From assembly GCF_041360795.1 (NCBI RefSeq), contig NZ_JBFUPW010000001.1:1178001-1242000 (forward strand): DNA of 64,000 bases. Reading direction: 5' to 3'. This DNA is from Arthrobacter_E sp041360795. GTDB lineage: Bacteria; Actinomycetota; Actinomycetes; Actinomycetales; Micrococcaceae. Of this stretch, positions 52,080-59,934 are shown piece by piece. The position numbers and the translations under genes were made by a program. Under the pieces are notes generated by a model. That model saw only the letters and a program-made list of their open reading frames with translations. It was not told the origin of the DNA and searched no databases. Every line of letters starts with the position of its first letter. Position 1 is the stretch's first letter.

Positions 52080-52823
52080 ATGGGAACTCTGGACAACAAG
52101 ACCGCCATCGTCACGGGCTCTTCCCGCGGCATCGGGGCCGAGGTCGCCAAGATCCTCGCCGGTGAAGGCGCGGCCGTCGTCGTCAATTACCGTCAGAAGG
52201 CGCCCCGCGCCAACAAGGTGGTGCAGCAGATCACCGAGGCCGGTGGCCGCGCAGTGGCCGTCTCCGCCGATCTGACCACCGAGGAGGGCGCACAGGCCCT
52301 CGTCTCGGCCGCTCAGGAGAACTTCGGCGGCCTGGACATCCTCGTCCTGAACGCCTCCGGCGGCATGGAGACGGGCCTCGGCGAGGACTACGCGCTGCGC
52401 CTGAACCGCGACGCTCAGGTCAAGATGCTCGAGACCGCCACGGCCGTCATGCCGGCCGGGTCCCGTGTGGTGTTCGTCACGAGCCACCAGGCCCACTTCA
52501 TCGACACTGTGCCCACCATGCCGGAGTACGAGCCGGTCGCGCGCAGCAAGCGTGCGGGCGAGACCGCACTGCGCGAGTTCATCCCGGCGCTCGAGGCCAA
52601 GGGCATCAGCTTCGTGGTCATCTCGGGTGACATGATCGAGGGCACCGTCACGGCCACCCTGCTCGATCGCGCCCGTCCCGGTGCGATCGCCGAGCGCCGT
52701 GCCGAGGCCGGCAAGCTGTTCACGGTGGAGGAGTTCGGCGTCGAGGTCGCCCGCATGGCGACGGCCGACGTCCCCACGGGCCACACCGAGTACGCCGGCG
52801 GCGCGGGGCACTTCCAGAAGTAG
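52080..52823 (+). CDS. SDR with FabL/InhA-type Y-X6-K site, possible enoyl-ACP reductase
   Basis: 247 residues, AAGGAG before the ATG. The cofactor motif TGSSRGIG (12-19) is classical, but the catalytic pair is Y150 and K157 in MPEYEPVARSKRAGE. That is Tyr-x6-Lys, not the Tyr-x3-Lys of ordinary SDRs such as the FabG next door. Tyr-x6-Lys is the pattern of enoyl-ACP reductases FabI, InhA and especially FabL, which also keeps the classical glycine motif. Together with its position after fabG this suggests the enoyl reductase step (inference; substrate untested). Confidence 0.82.
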   Translation: MGTLDNKTAIVTGSSRGIGAEVAKILAGEGAAVVVNYRQKAPRANKVVQQITEAGGRAVAVSADLTTEEGAQALVSAAQENFGGLDILVLNASGGMETGLGEDYALRLNRDAQVKMLETATAVMPAGSRVVFVTSHQAHFIDTVPTMPEYEPVARSKRAGETALREFIPALEAKGISFVVISGDMIEGTVTATLLDRARPGAIAERRAEAGKLFTVEEFGVEVARMATADVPTGHTEYAGGAGHFQK

Positions 52824-52840
52824 CACCCGCCCCGGACACG

Positions 52841-52881
52841 ACGACGGCGGCCGCACCCCTCAGGGGAGCGGCCGCCGTCGT
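52841..52881. terminator. Bidirectional hairpin terminator
   Basis: ACGACGGCGGCCGC (52841-52854) and its complement (52868-52881) form a 14-base perfect stem with an inner CCC/GGG pairing, between the convergent SDR and serB genes. Confidence 0.85.
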
Positions 52882-52901
52882 GCGTCTGACGGGAGTCCGG
52901 G

Positions 52902-53822
52902 TCAGGCCAGCGGAACGCCTGCCAGGACCGCCACGGCATCCAGATTCGGCACGTTGATGGCGGCGTCCGCGGCGGCCTGCACGGCGGGCTTCGCGTTGAA
53001 CGCGACGCCGAGGCCCGCCGTCGCGAGCATGTCCAGGTCGTTCGCGCCGTCGCCCACCGCGATCGCGGCCTCGAGCGGCACGCCGGAGGCCTGCGCCCAT
53101 TCGCGGAGCCGGCTCGCCTTCGTGGCACGGTCCACCACGTCGCCGGCGACACGGCCGGTCAGCAGGCCGTCCTGGACCTCCAGGTCGTTGGCCAGCCAGA
53201 AGTCGAGACCCAGTTCTTCGGCCAGCGGCCCCAGGATCTGATTGAAGCCGCCCGAGACCACGGCCACCCGGTGACCGGCGCCATGGAAGGCGTCCACGAG
53301 CCGCTGGGCCCCCACGCTGAGCCGGACGGCCTGACGGACCTCGTCGAAGACGGTCTCGGGCAGGCCTGCCAGCTGGGCCACGCGCTGATGGAGACTCGCT
53401 GCGAAGTCGAGCTCGCCCCGCATGGCGGCCTCGGTCACCGCGGCCACTTCGGCCTCCTTGCCGGCGTGGGCCGCGATCAGCTCGATGACCTCCTGCTGGA
53501 TGAGGGTCGAGTCGACGTCCATGATGAGGAATTTCCGTTCGGCCTGGCGGAGCGCGTACGGCACGACGGCCACGTCGATGCTCAGACCGGCCTCGGCCAG
53601 CGCTTCACGGGCCGAGACGAGCCACTGCTCCGGCACCACCGAGGCGGCGTCCGCATCGGCCGGGGCCACCACGGTCAGCTCGGCCGCCTGAAACCCCTCC
53701 GCGCTGACGGGCCGCCACTCGCCCTCCACTGCTCCGTGCCGTGCGAGGACGGCGGACGCCTCCTGCAGGGCTGTGGCGGAGAGTTCCGGGGCATAGGCGA
53801 GGGCGGAGAAGTGTGACTGCAT
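52902..53822 (-). CDS. serB: Phosphoserine phosphatase SerB
   Basis: 306 residues. An N-terminal ACT-like region of about 90 residues is followed by the HAD phosphatase domain: LIMDVDSTLIQQEVIEL with nucleophile D102 and acid D104, VSGGFNQILGPLAEELGLD with motif II Ser, and GDGANDLDMLATAGLGVAFNAKP (motifs III-IV). Final step of serine synthesis from 3-phosphoglycerate. TACCAT stands 6 bases before the ATG on the minus strand. Confidence 0.96.
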   Translation of the reverse strand: MQSHFSALAYAPELSATALQEASAVLARHGAVEGEWRPVSAEGFQAAELTVVAPADADAASVVPEQWLVSAREALAEAGLSIDVAVVPYALRQAERKFLIMDVDSTLIQQEVIELIAAHAGKEAEVAAVTEAAMRGELDFAASLHQRVAQLAGLPETVFDEVRQAVRLSVGAQRLVDAFHGAGHRVAVVSGGFNQILGPLAEELGLDFWLANDLEVQDGLLTGRVAGDVVDRATKASRLREWAQASGVPLEAAIAVGDGANDLDMLATAGLGVAFNAKPAVQAAADAAINVPNLDAVAVLAGVPLA

Positions 53823-53828
53823 TCAGCC

Positions 53829-53878
53829 ATGGTAGCCAGCGTTGCGGTTATCCATGGAACCCACTTTTACCCTAGGGT
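53829..53878. promoter_or_regulatory. Divergent leaderless-type -10 boxes (serB and ABC ATPase)
   Basis: Minus strand TACCAT (53834-53829), 6 bases before the serB ATG; plus strand TAGGGT (53873-53878), 8 bases before the ATG at 53887. Confidence 0.5.
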
Positions 53879-53886
53879 TTTATGTC

Positions 53887-54672
53887 ATGAGCGAAGTCCT
53901 CCAGTTGAGCCATGTCTCGGTGCGCCGGGGCCGGAAAACACTTCTGAACGATGTTTCCTGGCAGGTCAACGACGGCGAGCGGTGGGTGGTGCTCGGTCCG
54001 AACGGCGCGGGCAAGACCACGCTGCTCCAGCTGGCGGGTGCGCGGATGCACCCGAGCGACGGCACGGTGGACATCCTCGACGAGCGCCTCGGCCGCGTAG
54101 ACGTCTTCGAACTGCGTCCCCGGATCGGGCTCTCCTCGGCCGCCCTCGCCAACCACATCCCGGAGGACGAGACCGTTCTGAACGTGGTGGTCACCGCCGC
54201 TTACGGCGTGACGGGCCGCTGGCGTGAGGGGTATGAGCGCGCCGACGAGCGCCGCGCCTTCCGCCTCCTGAACGCCTGGGGCATGGGACCTCTCCTCAAC
54301 CGTCAGTTCGCCACGCTGAGCGAAGGCGAACGCAAGCGCACCCAGATCGCGCGTGCCCTCATGACCGACCCCGAGCTGCTCCTCCTCGACGAGCCCGGCG
54401 CCGGCCTGGATCTCGGCGGACGCGAGGAGCTCGTCGCCGAGCTGTCCAAGCTCGCCGCCGATCCAATGTCCCCGGTGACCATCCTGGTGACGCATCACCT
54501 GGAGGAGGTCCCACCGTCGTTCACGCATGCCCTGCTGCTGCGTGACGGCGAGGTGGTGACCGCCGGTCCGATCGCCGATGTGCTGACCGAGGACCACCTC
54601 AGCACCACCTTCGGCCTGCCGCTGACCGTCACACACGACGCCGGACGGTACACCGCCCGCGCCCGCGCCTAG
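53887..54672 (+). CDS. ABC transporter ATP-binding protein
   Basis: 261 residues from the ATG at 53887; a frame open from 53842 has no ribosome site. Walker A GPNGAGKTTL, signature TLSEGERKRTQIAR (LSEGE rather than LSGGQ), Walker B LLLLDEPGAGLDL, switch His in VTHHLEEVP. It resembles the YlmA/ModF-type stand-alone ATPases. No membrane component is adjacent apart from the TSUP permease, which does not use ATP, so the partner is unknown. Confidence 0.88.
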   Translation: MSEVLQLSHVSVRRGRKTLLNDVSWQVNDGERWVVLGPNGAGKTTLLQLAGARMHPSDGTVDILDERLGRVDVFELRPRIGLSSAALANHIPEDETVLNVVVTAAYGVTGRWREGYERADERRAFRLLNAWGMGPLLNRQFATLSEGERKRTQIARALMTDPELLLLDEPGAGLDLGGREELVAELSKLAADPMSPVTILVTHHLEEVPPSFTHALLLRDGEVVTAGPIADVLTEDHLSTTFGLPLTVTHDAGRYTARARA

Positions 54673-54684
54673 GAGCCGCCCGTC

Positions 54685-55470
54685 ATGGAGTGGCTGCACG
54701 GTGCGCTGATCTTCCTCGCGGGCATCTGGGCCGGGACCATCAACACGGTGGTGGGCTCGGGCACGCTCGTGACCTTCCCCGTGCTGGTCGCCCTGGGAAC
54801 GGCGCCCGTGACGGCATCCATCAGCAACGCTATGGGCCTGATCGCCGGCAACGTCTCCGGCGCCCTCGGATACCGGAAGCAGTTGCAGGGCCGCTGGCGG
54901 TCGCTGGCCACCCTCATGCCGGCCTCGCTGCTCGGCGGGGTCACCGGCGCCTACCTCCTGCTGCACCTCCCGGAGGAGGTGTTCCAGTACGTCGCCCCGG
55001 TGCTGATCGTGTGCGCGCTCCTCCTGGTGGTCTTCCAGCCCCGGCTGCAGCGCTGGGTCCGGAACCGCGAGCAGGTGCCGGGCAATGCCCTCAAGGACAA
55101 GAACCACGGAGTCCTGCTCCTGATCCTGGTGTTCCTGGCGGGCGTCTACGGAGGCTACTTCGTGGCCGCGCAGGGCGTGCTGCTGGTGGGCATCCTCGGG
55201 GTCTTCATGGCCGGCACCATGCAGCAGGCCAACGCGATGAAGAACTTCCTGGTCCTCGCGGTCAACGTCGTCGCGGCGGTGTCCTATCTGCTGTTCGCCT
55301 TCGACCGGATCAGCTGGCCCGTGGTGGCCCTCATCGCGGTCTCGTCCCTGATCGGCGGCCTGCTGGGCGCGAAGATCGGGCAGAAGCTCAAGCCCGTGGT
55401 GCTCCGCACCGTGATCGTGGTGCTGGGCCTCCTGGCGCTGGCCGTGATGCTGGGCAAGCTGCTGGCATAA
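54685..55470 (+). CDS. TSUP family (TauE/SafE) anion exporter/permease
   Basis: 261 residues, about eight membrane helices arranged as two similar halves: GIWAGTINTVVGSGTLVTFPVL in the first, FLAGVYGGYFVAAQGVLLVGILG in the second. These are the TauE/SafE signatures. Family members move sulfite, sulfoacetate or other small anions; substrate unknown here. It follows the ABC ATPase by 12 bases and is probably co-transcribed. Confidence 0.92.
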   Translation: MEWLHGALIFLAGIWAGTINTVVGSGTLVTFPVLVALGTAPVTASISNAMGLIAGNVSGALGYRKQLQGRWRSLATLMPASLLGGVTGAYLLLHLPEEVFQYVAPVLIVCALLLVVFQPRLQRWVRNREQVPGNALKDKNHGVLLLILVFLAGVYGGYFVAAQGVLLVGILGVFMAGTMQQANAMKNFLVLAVNVVAAVSYLLFAFDRISWPVVALIAVSSLIGGLLGAKIGQKLKPVVLRTVIVVLGLLALAVMLGKLLA

Positions 55471-55471
55471 T
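55466..55471 (+). promoter_or_regulatory. Leaderless-type -10 box of the TrmH-like gene
   Basis: CATAAT spans the TSUP stop codon and lies 6 bases before the GTG at 55478. Confidence 0.5.
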
Positions 55472-55477
55472 CCTTGG

Positions 55478-56284
55478 GTGCCCTTCATCGCCCTTGAGAA
55501 CGCCTCCGATCCCCGCATCGCCGACTACCGCAACCTCACCGACGTCCAGCTGCGCCTGAAGACCGAACCCGAGCGCGGCCTCTACATCGCGGAGTCGTCC
55601 CGCGTGGTGCGGCGGGCCATCGCCGCCGGCCATCGGCCCCGTTCCTTCTTCCTCACGGAGAAGTGGATCAAGGACCTCGCCGACATCCTCGAACAGTTCC
55701 CCGACGTCCCGGCGTACGTGGGGGAGTCCTCGGTCCTGGAGGAGATCACCGGCTTCCACCTCCACCGGGGCGCCCTGGCCGCGATGGAGCGGCCCGCACC
55801 CCGTGCGCTGCAGGAGGTGCTCGACGGCGCGCGGCGGGTCGCCGTGCTGGAGGACATCACGGACCACACGAACCTCGGGGCCATGTTCCGCAGCGCCGCC
55901 GGCTTGGGCATCGACGCGGTGCTGGTGACGCCGCGATGCGCCGACCCGCTGTACCGCCGGTCGATCCGCGTGAGCATGGGCACGGTCTTCCAGGTGCCGT
56001 GGGCCCGGCTGGACTCCTGGCCCGACGGGATCGGGGAGCTTCAGGCGGCGGGCTTCACGGTGGCCGCCATGGAACTCACGCCGGAGTCCCTGACCATCGA
56101 CGCCCTCGCGGCGCGCAGCCCGGAACGGCTCGCCCTGATCCTCGGGACCGAGGGCGCCGGCGTCACGCCCGAGGCGCTGGAGGCAGCCGACGTCGCGGTG
56201 GAGATCCCCATGCGCCCCGGCGTGGACTCGCTCAATGTGGCGGCGGCGTCCGCTGTCGCGTTCTGGGAGCTGCGGGCGCGCTGA
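55478..56284 (+). CDS. TrmH/SpoU family RNA 2'-O-methyltransferase
   Basis: 268 residues from a GTG. An N-terminal substrate-binding region (RGLYIAESSRVVRRAIAAGH) is followed by the SPOUT knot: EDITDHTNLGAMFRSAAGLG (motif 1), LILGTEGAGVT (motif 2) and IPMRPGVDSLNVAAASAVAFWE (motif 3). Methylates a ribose in rRNA or tRNA using S-adenosylmethionine; the target is not predictable. Its -10-like box overlaps the preceding gene, so it can be expressed separately. Confidence 0.93.
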   Translation: MPFIALENASDPRIADYRNLTDVQLRLKTEPERGLYIAESSRVVRRAIAAGHRPRSFFLTEKWIKDLADILEQFPDVPAYVGESSVLEEITGFHLHRGALAAMERPAPRALQEVLDGARRVAVLEDITDHTNLGAMFRSAAGLGIDAVLVTPRCADPLYRRSIRVSMGTVFQVPWARLDSWPDGIGELQAAGFTVAAMELTPESLTIDALAARSPERLALILGTEGAGVTPEALEAADVAVEIPMRPGVDSLNVAAASAVAFWELRAR

Positions 56285-56313
56285 CAGCCGGTGCGGCACC
56301 CGGTCCGCGTTGC

Positions 56314-56319
56314 TACCGT
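56314..56319 (+). promoter_or_regulatory. Leaderless-type -10 box of arr
   Basis: TACCGT lies 6 bases before the arr ATG at 56326. Confidence 0.55.
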
Positions 56320-56325
56320 GGAGTC

Positions 56326-56736
56326 ATGAGCGAAGCACTGGATGAGGGACCGTTCTATCACGGCACCAAAGCCGATCTGAAGGCCGGAGATCTTCTCACG
56401 GCGGGGTTCCGGTCCAATTACAAGCCGGAGATCGTGATGAACCACATCTACTTCACCGCCCTGCGGGACGGGGCCGGGCTGGCCGCGGAACTCGCCGCAG
56501 GGGAGGGCGAGCCGCGGGTGTATCTCGTGGAGCCGACCGGCGACTTTGAGAACGATCCGAACGTCACGGACAAGAAGTTCCCCGGCAACCCCACTCGCTC
56601 CTACCGCAGTACGGAACCCCTGCGGATCCTCGGCGAAGTGAACGACTGGACGCAGCTGACCCCGGAGGCGCTGCAGGGCTGGCGCGACCGGCTTGCGGCG
56701 ATCCGAGCGGACGAGCGCGCAGAGATCATCAACTGA
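56326..56736 (+). CDS. arr: Rifampin ADP-ribosyltransferase Arr
   Basis: 136 residues, the full Arr length. FYHGTKADLKAGDLLTAGF, NHIYFTAL, VYLVEPTGDFENDPN and DKKFPGNPTRSYRSTEPLRI are near-identical to known Arr enzymes. The catalytic triad of mycobacterial Arr (H19, Y49, D84) is present with exact spacing as H12, Y42 and D77. Arr transfers ADP-ribose from NAD to rifamycins and inactivates them. It is a chromosomal copy amid housekeeping genes, not in an integron. Confidence 0.96.
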   Translation: MSEALDEGPFYHGTKADLKAGDLLTAGFRSNYKPEIVMNHIYFTALRDGAGLAAELAAGEGEPRVYLVEPTGDFENDPNVTDKKFPGNPTRSYRSTEPLRILGEVNDWTQLTPEALQGWRDRLAAIRADERAEIIN

Positions 56737-56851
56737 CCTCTCCGGTTGGCCCGGGCAGGGGCCGATGCTGTAGAGTTGATAGCTGGCCGTCATGGCCACC
56801 GAATCATCCCTGCTGCTGGCAAAATCCAGTGGCGCGAACAAAGGCCCCAAG

Positions 56852-57106
56852 ATGAAGTCTGATATCCACCCGAAGTACCAGGCCATCGTTTTCAACGATC
56901 TGGCTTCCGGCGTCAAGTTCCTGACCCGCTCCACCGCGACCTCCTCGAAGACCATCGAGTGGGAAGACGGCAACACCTACCCCGTCATCGACGTGGAAGT
57001 TTCCTCTGAGTCGCACCCGTTCTACACGGGCAAGCAGCGCATCATGGACTCCGCCGGCCGCGTGGAGCGCTTCAACGCTCGCTTCAAGGGCTTCGGCAAG
57101 AAGTAA
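56852..57106 (+). CDS. rpmE2: 50S ribosomal protein L31 type B (zinc-free)
   Basis: 84 residues from the ATG at 56852 with AAGG upstream; a start at 56792 would add an unrelated peptide. KSDIHPKYQAIVFNDLASG, WEDGNTYPVIDVEVSSESHPFYTGKQ and GRVERFNARFKGF are L31. It has no cysteines, so it is the type B paralogue made when zinc is scarce in many bacteria. No Zur-like palindrome is visible upstream. A -10-like TAGAGT lies at 56771-56776, leaving a leader of about 75 bases with a GGCC/GGCC mini-hairpin. Confidence 0.95.
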   Translation: MKSDIHPKYQAIVFNDLASGVKFLTRSTATSSKTIEWEDGNTYPVIDVEVSSESHPFYTGKQRIMDSAGRVERFNARFKGFGKK

Positions 57107-57123
57107 TCTCCTTGCCTTCCCGG

Positions 57124-57152
57124 AAGGGGTCACAGCTCGGCTGTGGCCCCTT
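57124..57152. terminator. Hairpin terminator after rpmE2
   Basis: 12-pair stem with one G-T pair (57124-57135 with 57141-57152), 5-base loop, running into TTTC. Confidence 0.75.
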
Positions 57153-57227
57153 TCGGCGTTAACGGGCAGGCGGCGCTGACGGGCAGGCTGCGGCAACCCT
57201 CAAGCCGAGGGCGATAGGCTGGACAAC

Positions 57228-58286
57228 ATGCCGAAGTGTCATGGTGAGTTCAAGGTTCCCGGAGGAAAACTGGTCGTCGCGGACCTGGAGGTGAGCGACG
57301 GAAAACTGGCGGACGTCTCCATCAGCGGGGACTTCTTCCTGGAGCCGGACGAGGCCCTGGACGCCATCAACGCCGCAATCGAAGGCTCGCCCGCGGACTC
57401 TCCCTCCAGCGTCCTGGCGAGCCGGATCAAGGATGCGCTGCCGGTCAACGCGCAGCTCTTCGGTTTCAGCCCGGAATCCGTCGCCACGGCCGTCCGGCGG
57501 GCCCTGGGCCTGGCCAGCACCTGGCGGGATCACGAGTGGGAGCTGATCGGCCCCGGCGTTCTGCCCACCGAGGTGAACGTCGCCCTCGACGAGGTGCTCA
57601 CCCGGGCCGTCGGGGCGGGGGAGCGCCGTCCCGCGCTGCGCTTCTGGGACTGGGAGGAGACCGCCGTCGTCATCGGCAGCTTCCAGTCGTACCGCAATGA
57701 GCTGAACCCCGAGGGCGTCGCCCGCCACCATGTCAACGTGGTGCGCCGCATCAGCGGCGGCGGGGCGATGTTCATGGAGGGCGGCAACTGCATCACGTAC
57801 TCGCTGTACCTGCCGCAGAGCCTCGTGGACGGGCAGAGCTTCGAAGCGTCGTACGCCTTCCTGGACGCCTGGGTCATCGAGGCGCTCGAACGGGTGGGCG
57901 TGAAGGCCCGTTACGTCCCCCTCAACGACATCGCGACGGACCAGGGCAAGATCGGCGGCGCGGCCCAGAAGCGGCTCGCCAACGGCGGCATGCTGCACCA
58001 CGTGACCATGAGCTACGACATCGACGCGGACAAGATGGTGGAGGTCCTGCGGATCGGGCAGGAGAAGCTCTCGGACAAGGGCACGCGGAGCGCGAAGAAG
58101 CGTGTGGATCCGCTCAAGCGCCAGGCCGGCCTGGACCGGCTGGCGATCATCGACGTGATGATGGAGGTCTTCGCCGAACGGTACGGCGCTATCCGCGCCG
58201 AACTCAGCGAGGCCGAGCTGGCCGCTGCGCGCGAGCTCGCCGCGAGCAAGTTCTCCACGCCCGAGTGGCTGCACCGCGTGCCATGA
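57228..58286 (+). CDS. lplA: Lipoate-protein ligase with N-terminal accessory domain
   Basis: 352 residues. Residues 1-95 (HGEFKVPGGKLVVADLEVSDGKL..., FLEPDEALDAINAAIEG, FGFSPESVATAVRRAL) look like the small LplA C-terminal/LplB accessory domain. Residues 105-330 are the BPL/LPL catalytic domain: RRISGGGAMF (173-182) and the lysine loop DQGKIGGAAQKR with K241. The usual order is catalytic then accessory; here it is reversed. Attaches lipoate to 2-oxoacid dehydrogenases and GcvH. TAGGCT lies 7 bases before the ATG. Its stop overlaps the next start. Confidence 0.88.
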   Translation: MPKCHGEFKVPGGKLVVADLEVSDGKLADVSISGDFFLEPDEALDAINAAIEGSPADSPSSVLASRIKDALPVNAQLFGFSPESVATAVRRALGLASTWRDHEWELIGPGVLPTEVNVALDEVLTRAVGAGERRPALRFWDWEETAVVIGSFQSYRNELNPEGVARHHVNVVRRISGGGAMFMEGGNCITYSLYLPQSLVDGQSFEASYAFLDAWVIEALERVGVKARYVPLNDIATDQGKIGGAAQKRLANGGMLHHVTMSYDIDADKMVEVLRIGQEKLSDKGTRSAKKRVDPLKRQAGLDRLAIIDVMMEVFAERYGAIRAELSEAELAAARELAASKFSTPEWLHRVP

Positions 58287-58987
58287 GGGGCACCATCCTG
58301 GCGCTCGGCGGTGGCGGGTTCTCCATGTCCGAGGACGGCGCCTCCCTGATCGATGATCAGATCCTCGCCCTGAGCGGCTCGTCCCGGCCGAACGTCTGCT
58401 TCGTGCCGACCGCGAGCGGCGACGACGGCGGCTACATCCGGCGCTTCGAGGACGCCTTCCGCGGGCGCGCGACGACGTCGGTGCTCTCGCTCTTCTGCCG
58501 GGACCCGTGGGGATACACCGACCCGGCCATGCTCCTCGACCAGGACGTGATCTATGTGGGCGGCGGCTCCACCGTCAACCTCCTGGAATTGTGGAGACGG
58601 CACGGCGTGGCGGAACTGGTCGAGCAGGCCGCGGCGCAGGGCACCGTGCTGGCCGGTATCAGTGCCGGGATGAACTGCTGGTACGAGGCGTCCTCGACTG
58701 ACTCCTTCGGGGCCCTGGCTCCCCTGAACGATGGGCTCGGTCTGCTGCGGGGGAGCGCCTGCCCGCACTACCGCGGCGAGCCGGGACGCCGCGAGCGGTA
58801 CCTGGGCTGGGTCGCCGACGGTGCCCTCCCGGCGGGCTACACGGTCGACGACTACGCCGCCCTGCTCTTCCGGGACGGTGAGTTGGAGGGTGGCTTCGCG
58901 GAGCGCCCGGGCAGCCAGGCCTTCCGTGTGGAGCTCGACGGCGGGGCCGCCGTCGAACGCGAGATCCCGCTGCAGCTGCTCGGCTGA
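58283..58987 (+). CDS. Peptidase E-like serine peptidase (S51)
   Basis: 234 residues from the ATG in an ATGA overlap with the lipoate ligase. TILALGGGGFSM, VCFVPTASGDD, VIYVGGGSTVNLLELW and the nucleophile elbow GISAGMNCWYE (S127) are S51/peptidase E marks. E. coli PepE cleaves Asp-X dipeptides; this actinobacterial branch is longer and its specificity is unknown. Cytoplasmic. Confidence 0.9.
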   Translation: MRGTILALGGGGFSMSEDGASLIDDQILALSGSSRPNVCFVPTASGDDGGYIRRFEDAFRGRATTSVLSLFCRDPWGYTDPAMLLDQDVIYVGGGSTVNLLELWRRHGVAELVEQAAAQGTVLAGISAGMNCWYEASSTDSFGALAPLNDGLGLLRGSACPHYRGEPGRRERYLGWVADGALPAGYTVDDYAALLFRDGELEGGFAERPGSQAFRVELDGGAAVEREIPLQLLG

Positions 58988-59045
58988 GCCAGGGCCATTC
59001 CGACTCGACGGCCCTTTGAGGGCATCGCTTCGCGGTCACTCACCA

Positions 59046-59846
59046 TCAGAAACCGGCGATCGGCGCCGCTGCGTGACTGACGGGCACCACGTGAGTGACC
59101 CATTGTGGCCCGTCTCCGAGATGCAAGAGGTACGACGTCGGGTCAGCCCGGTAGTGGGGAACCGAGCCGTCGAGCGTCAGGCCGGAGGCGAGGTACGTGC
59201 TGGGGGCGACCGCCAGCATCGTGCCCGCGAACGGGGCCGTGACCGCGCGGTGAACATGCCCGGCCAGCACTCGCACGACGTGAGGATGGCGAGCGATGAC
59301 GTCGGCCAACTTGTCCTCATCCTCCAGGCGCATGCCGTCCAGGAAGGGAATCCCGACCGGTGCCGGCGGGTGATGCAGAGCAACGAAGACCGGCTTCGCT
59401 CGGAGTGAGGCCAAGGTGCCGTCCAGCCAGTAGAGCTGTTCGGGTCCCAGCCTTCCGGACGGAACCCCGGCCTGCCAGGAATCCAACACCACCAGGGCGA
59501 AACCTGCGAATTCCTCGACGTAATGGGTGGACGTTGACCGTCCCAGAAGGTCTGACCCTCCGAAGGCCGCCACGAGGTCGCCAGGTTCGTCGTGGTTACC
59601 CGCCACGAGCTTCAGCGGCAAGGGGAATCCCGCGACGACTTCCTGAAGGACCCGGTATTCCTCAGCGGTGCCGTGCTCGACCAGATCGCCCGTGATCACC
59701 ACGCAGTCAGGCGGAGGATCAAGAGCCAGCACTGAGCGGAGTGCCGTGTGCAGAGCCTCGGCCGGAGAGGAGACCAACGCACCTGCGCGAAGGTGGGAGT
59801 CACTGAGGTGTGCGATCGAGTAGCTCACCCTCGCACTTTGTCGCAT
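59046..59846 (-). CDS. Calcineurin-like metallophosphoesterase (CpdA type)
   Basis: 266 residues from the ATG at 59846; a GTG at 59828 is also possible. The five metal-site motifs are present: IAHLSDSHL, VITGDLVEHG, LVAGNHDE, VALHHPP and LAGHVHR. This is the class III nucleotide phosphodiesterase/CpdA pattern, so a cyclic nucleotide or similar phosphodiester is likely the substrate. G+C is lower than its neighbours (for example ACCACCAGGGCGAAACC), a mild compositional oddity. Confidence 0.9.
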   Translation of the reverse strand: MRQSARVSYSIAHLSDSHLRAGALVSSPAEALHTALRSVLALDPPPDCVVITGDLVEHGTAEEYRVLQEVVAGFPLPLKLVAGNHDEPGDLVAAFGGSDLLGRSTSTHYVEEFAGFALVVLDSWQAGVPSGRLGPEQLYWLDGTLASLRAKPVFVALHHPPAPVGIPFLDGMRLEDEDKLADVIARHPHVVRVLAGHVHRAVTAPFAGTMLAVAPSTYLASGLTLDGSVPHYRADPTSYLLHLGDGPQWVTHVVPVSHAAAPIAGF

Positions 59847-59880
59847 GGGTCGTGATGCGTCAACGTGTTCCTCCAACAGC

Positions 59881-59912
59881 AGAGCCGGCCGTCCCAGGGG
59901 ACGACCGGCTCT
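59881..59912 (-). terminator. Hairpin terminator after pepN
   Basis: 14-base stem with one mismatch (59881-59894 with 59899-59912), CAGG loop, 22 bases past the pepN stop. Confidence 0.78.
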
Positions 59913-59934
59913 CCGGGGAGTCACGCCTTGATGA

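Noticed and set aside
56741..56851. Zur box upstream of the zinc-free L31 gene
   Set aside because: No AT-centred palindrome of the Zur type is present; only a short GGCC/GGCC repeat.
58991..59015. AGGGCC...GGCCCT as a terminator between peptidase E and the metallophosphoesterase
   Set aside because: Only a 6-base stem with a 13-base loop; too weak to list as a feature although it is followed by TT.
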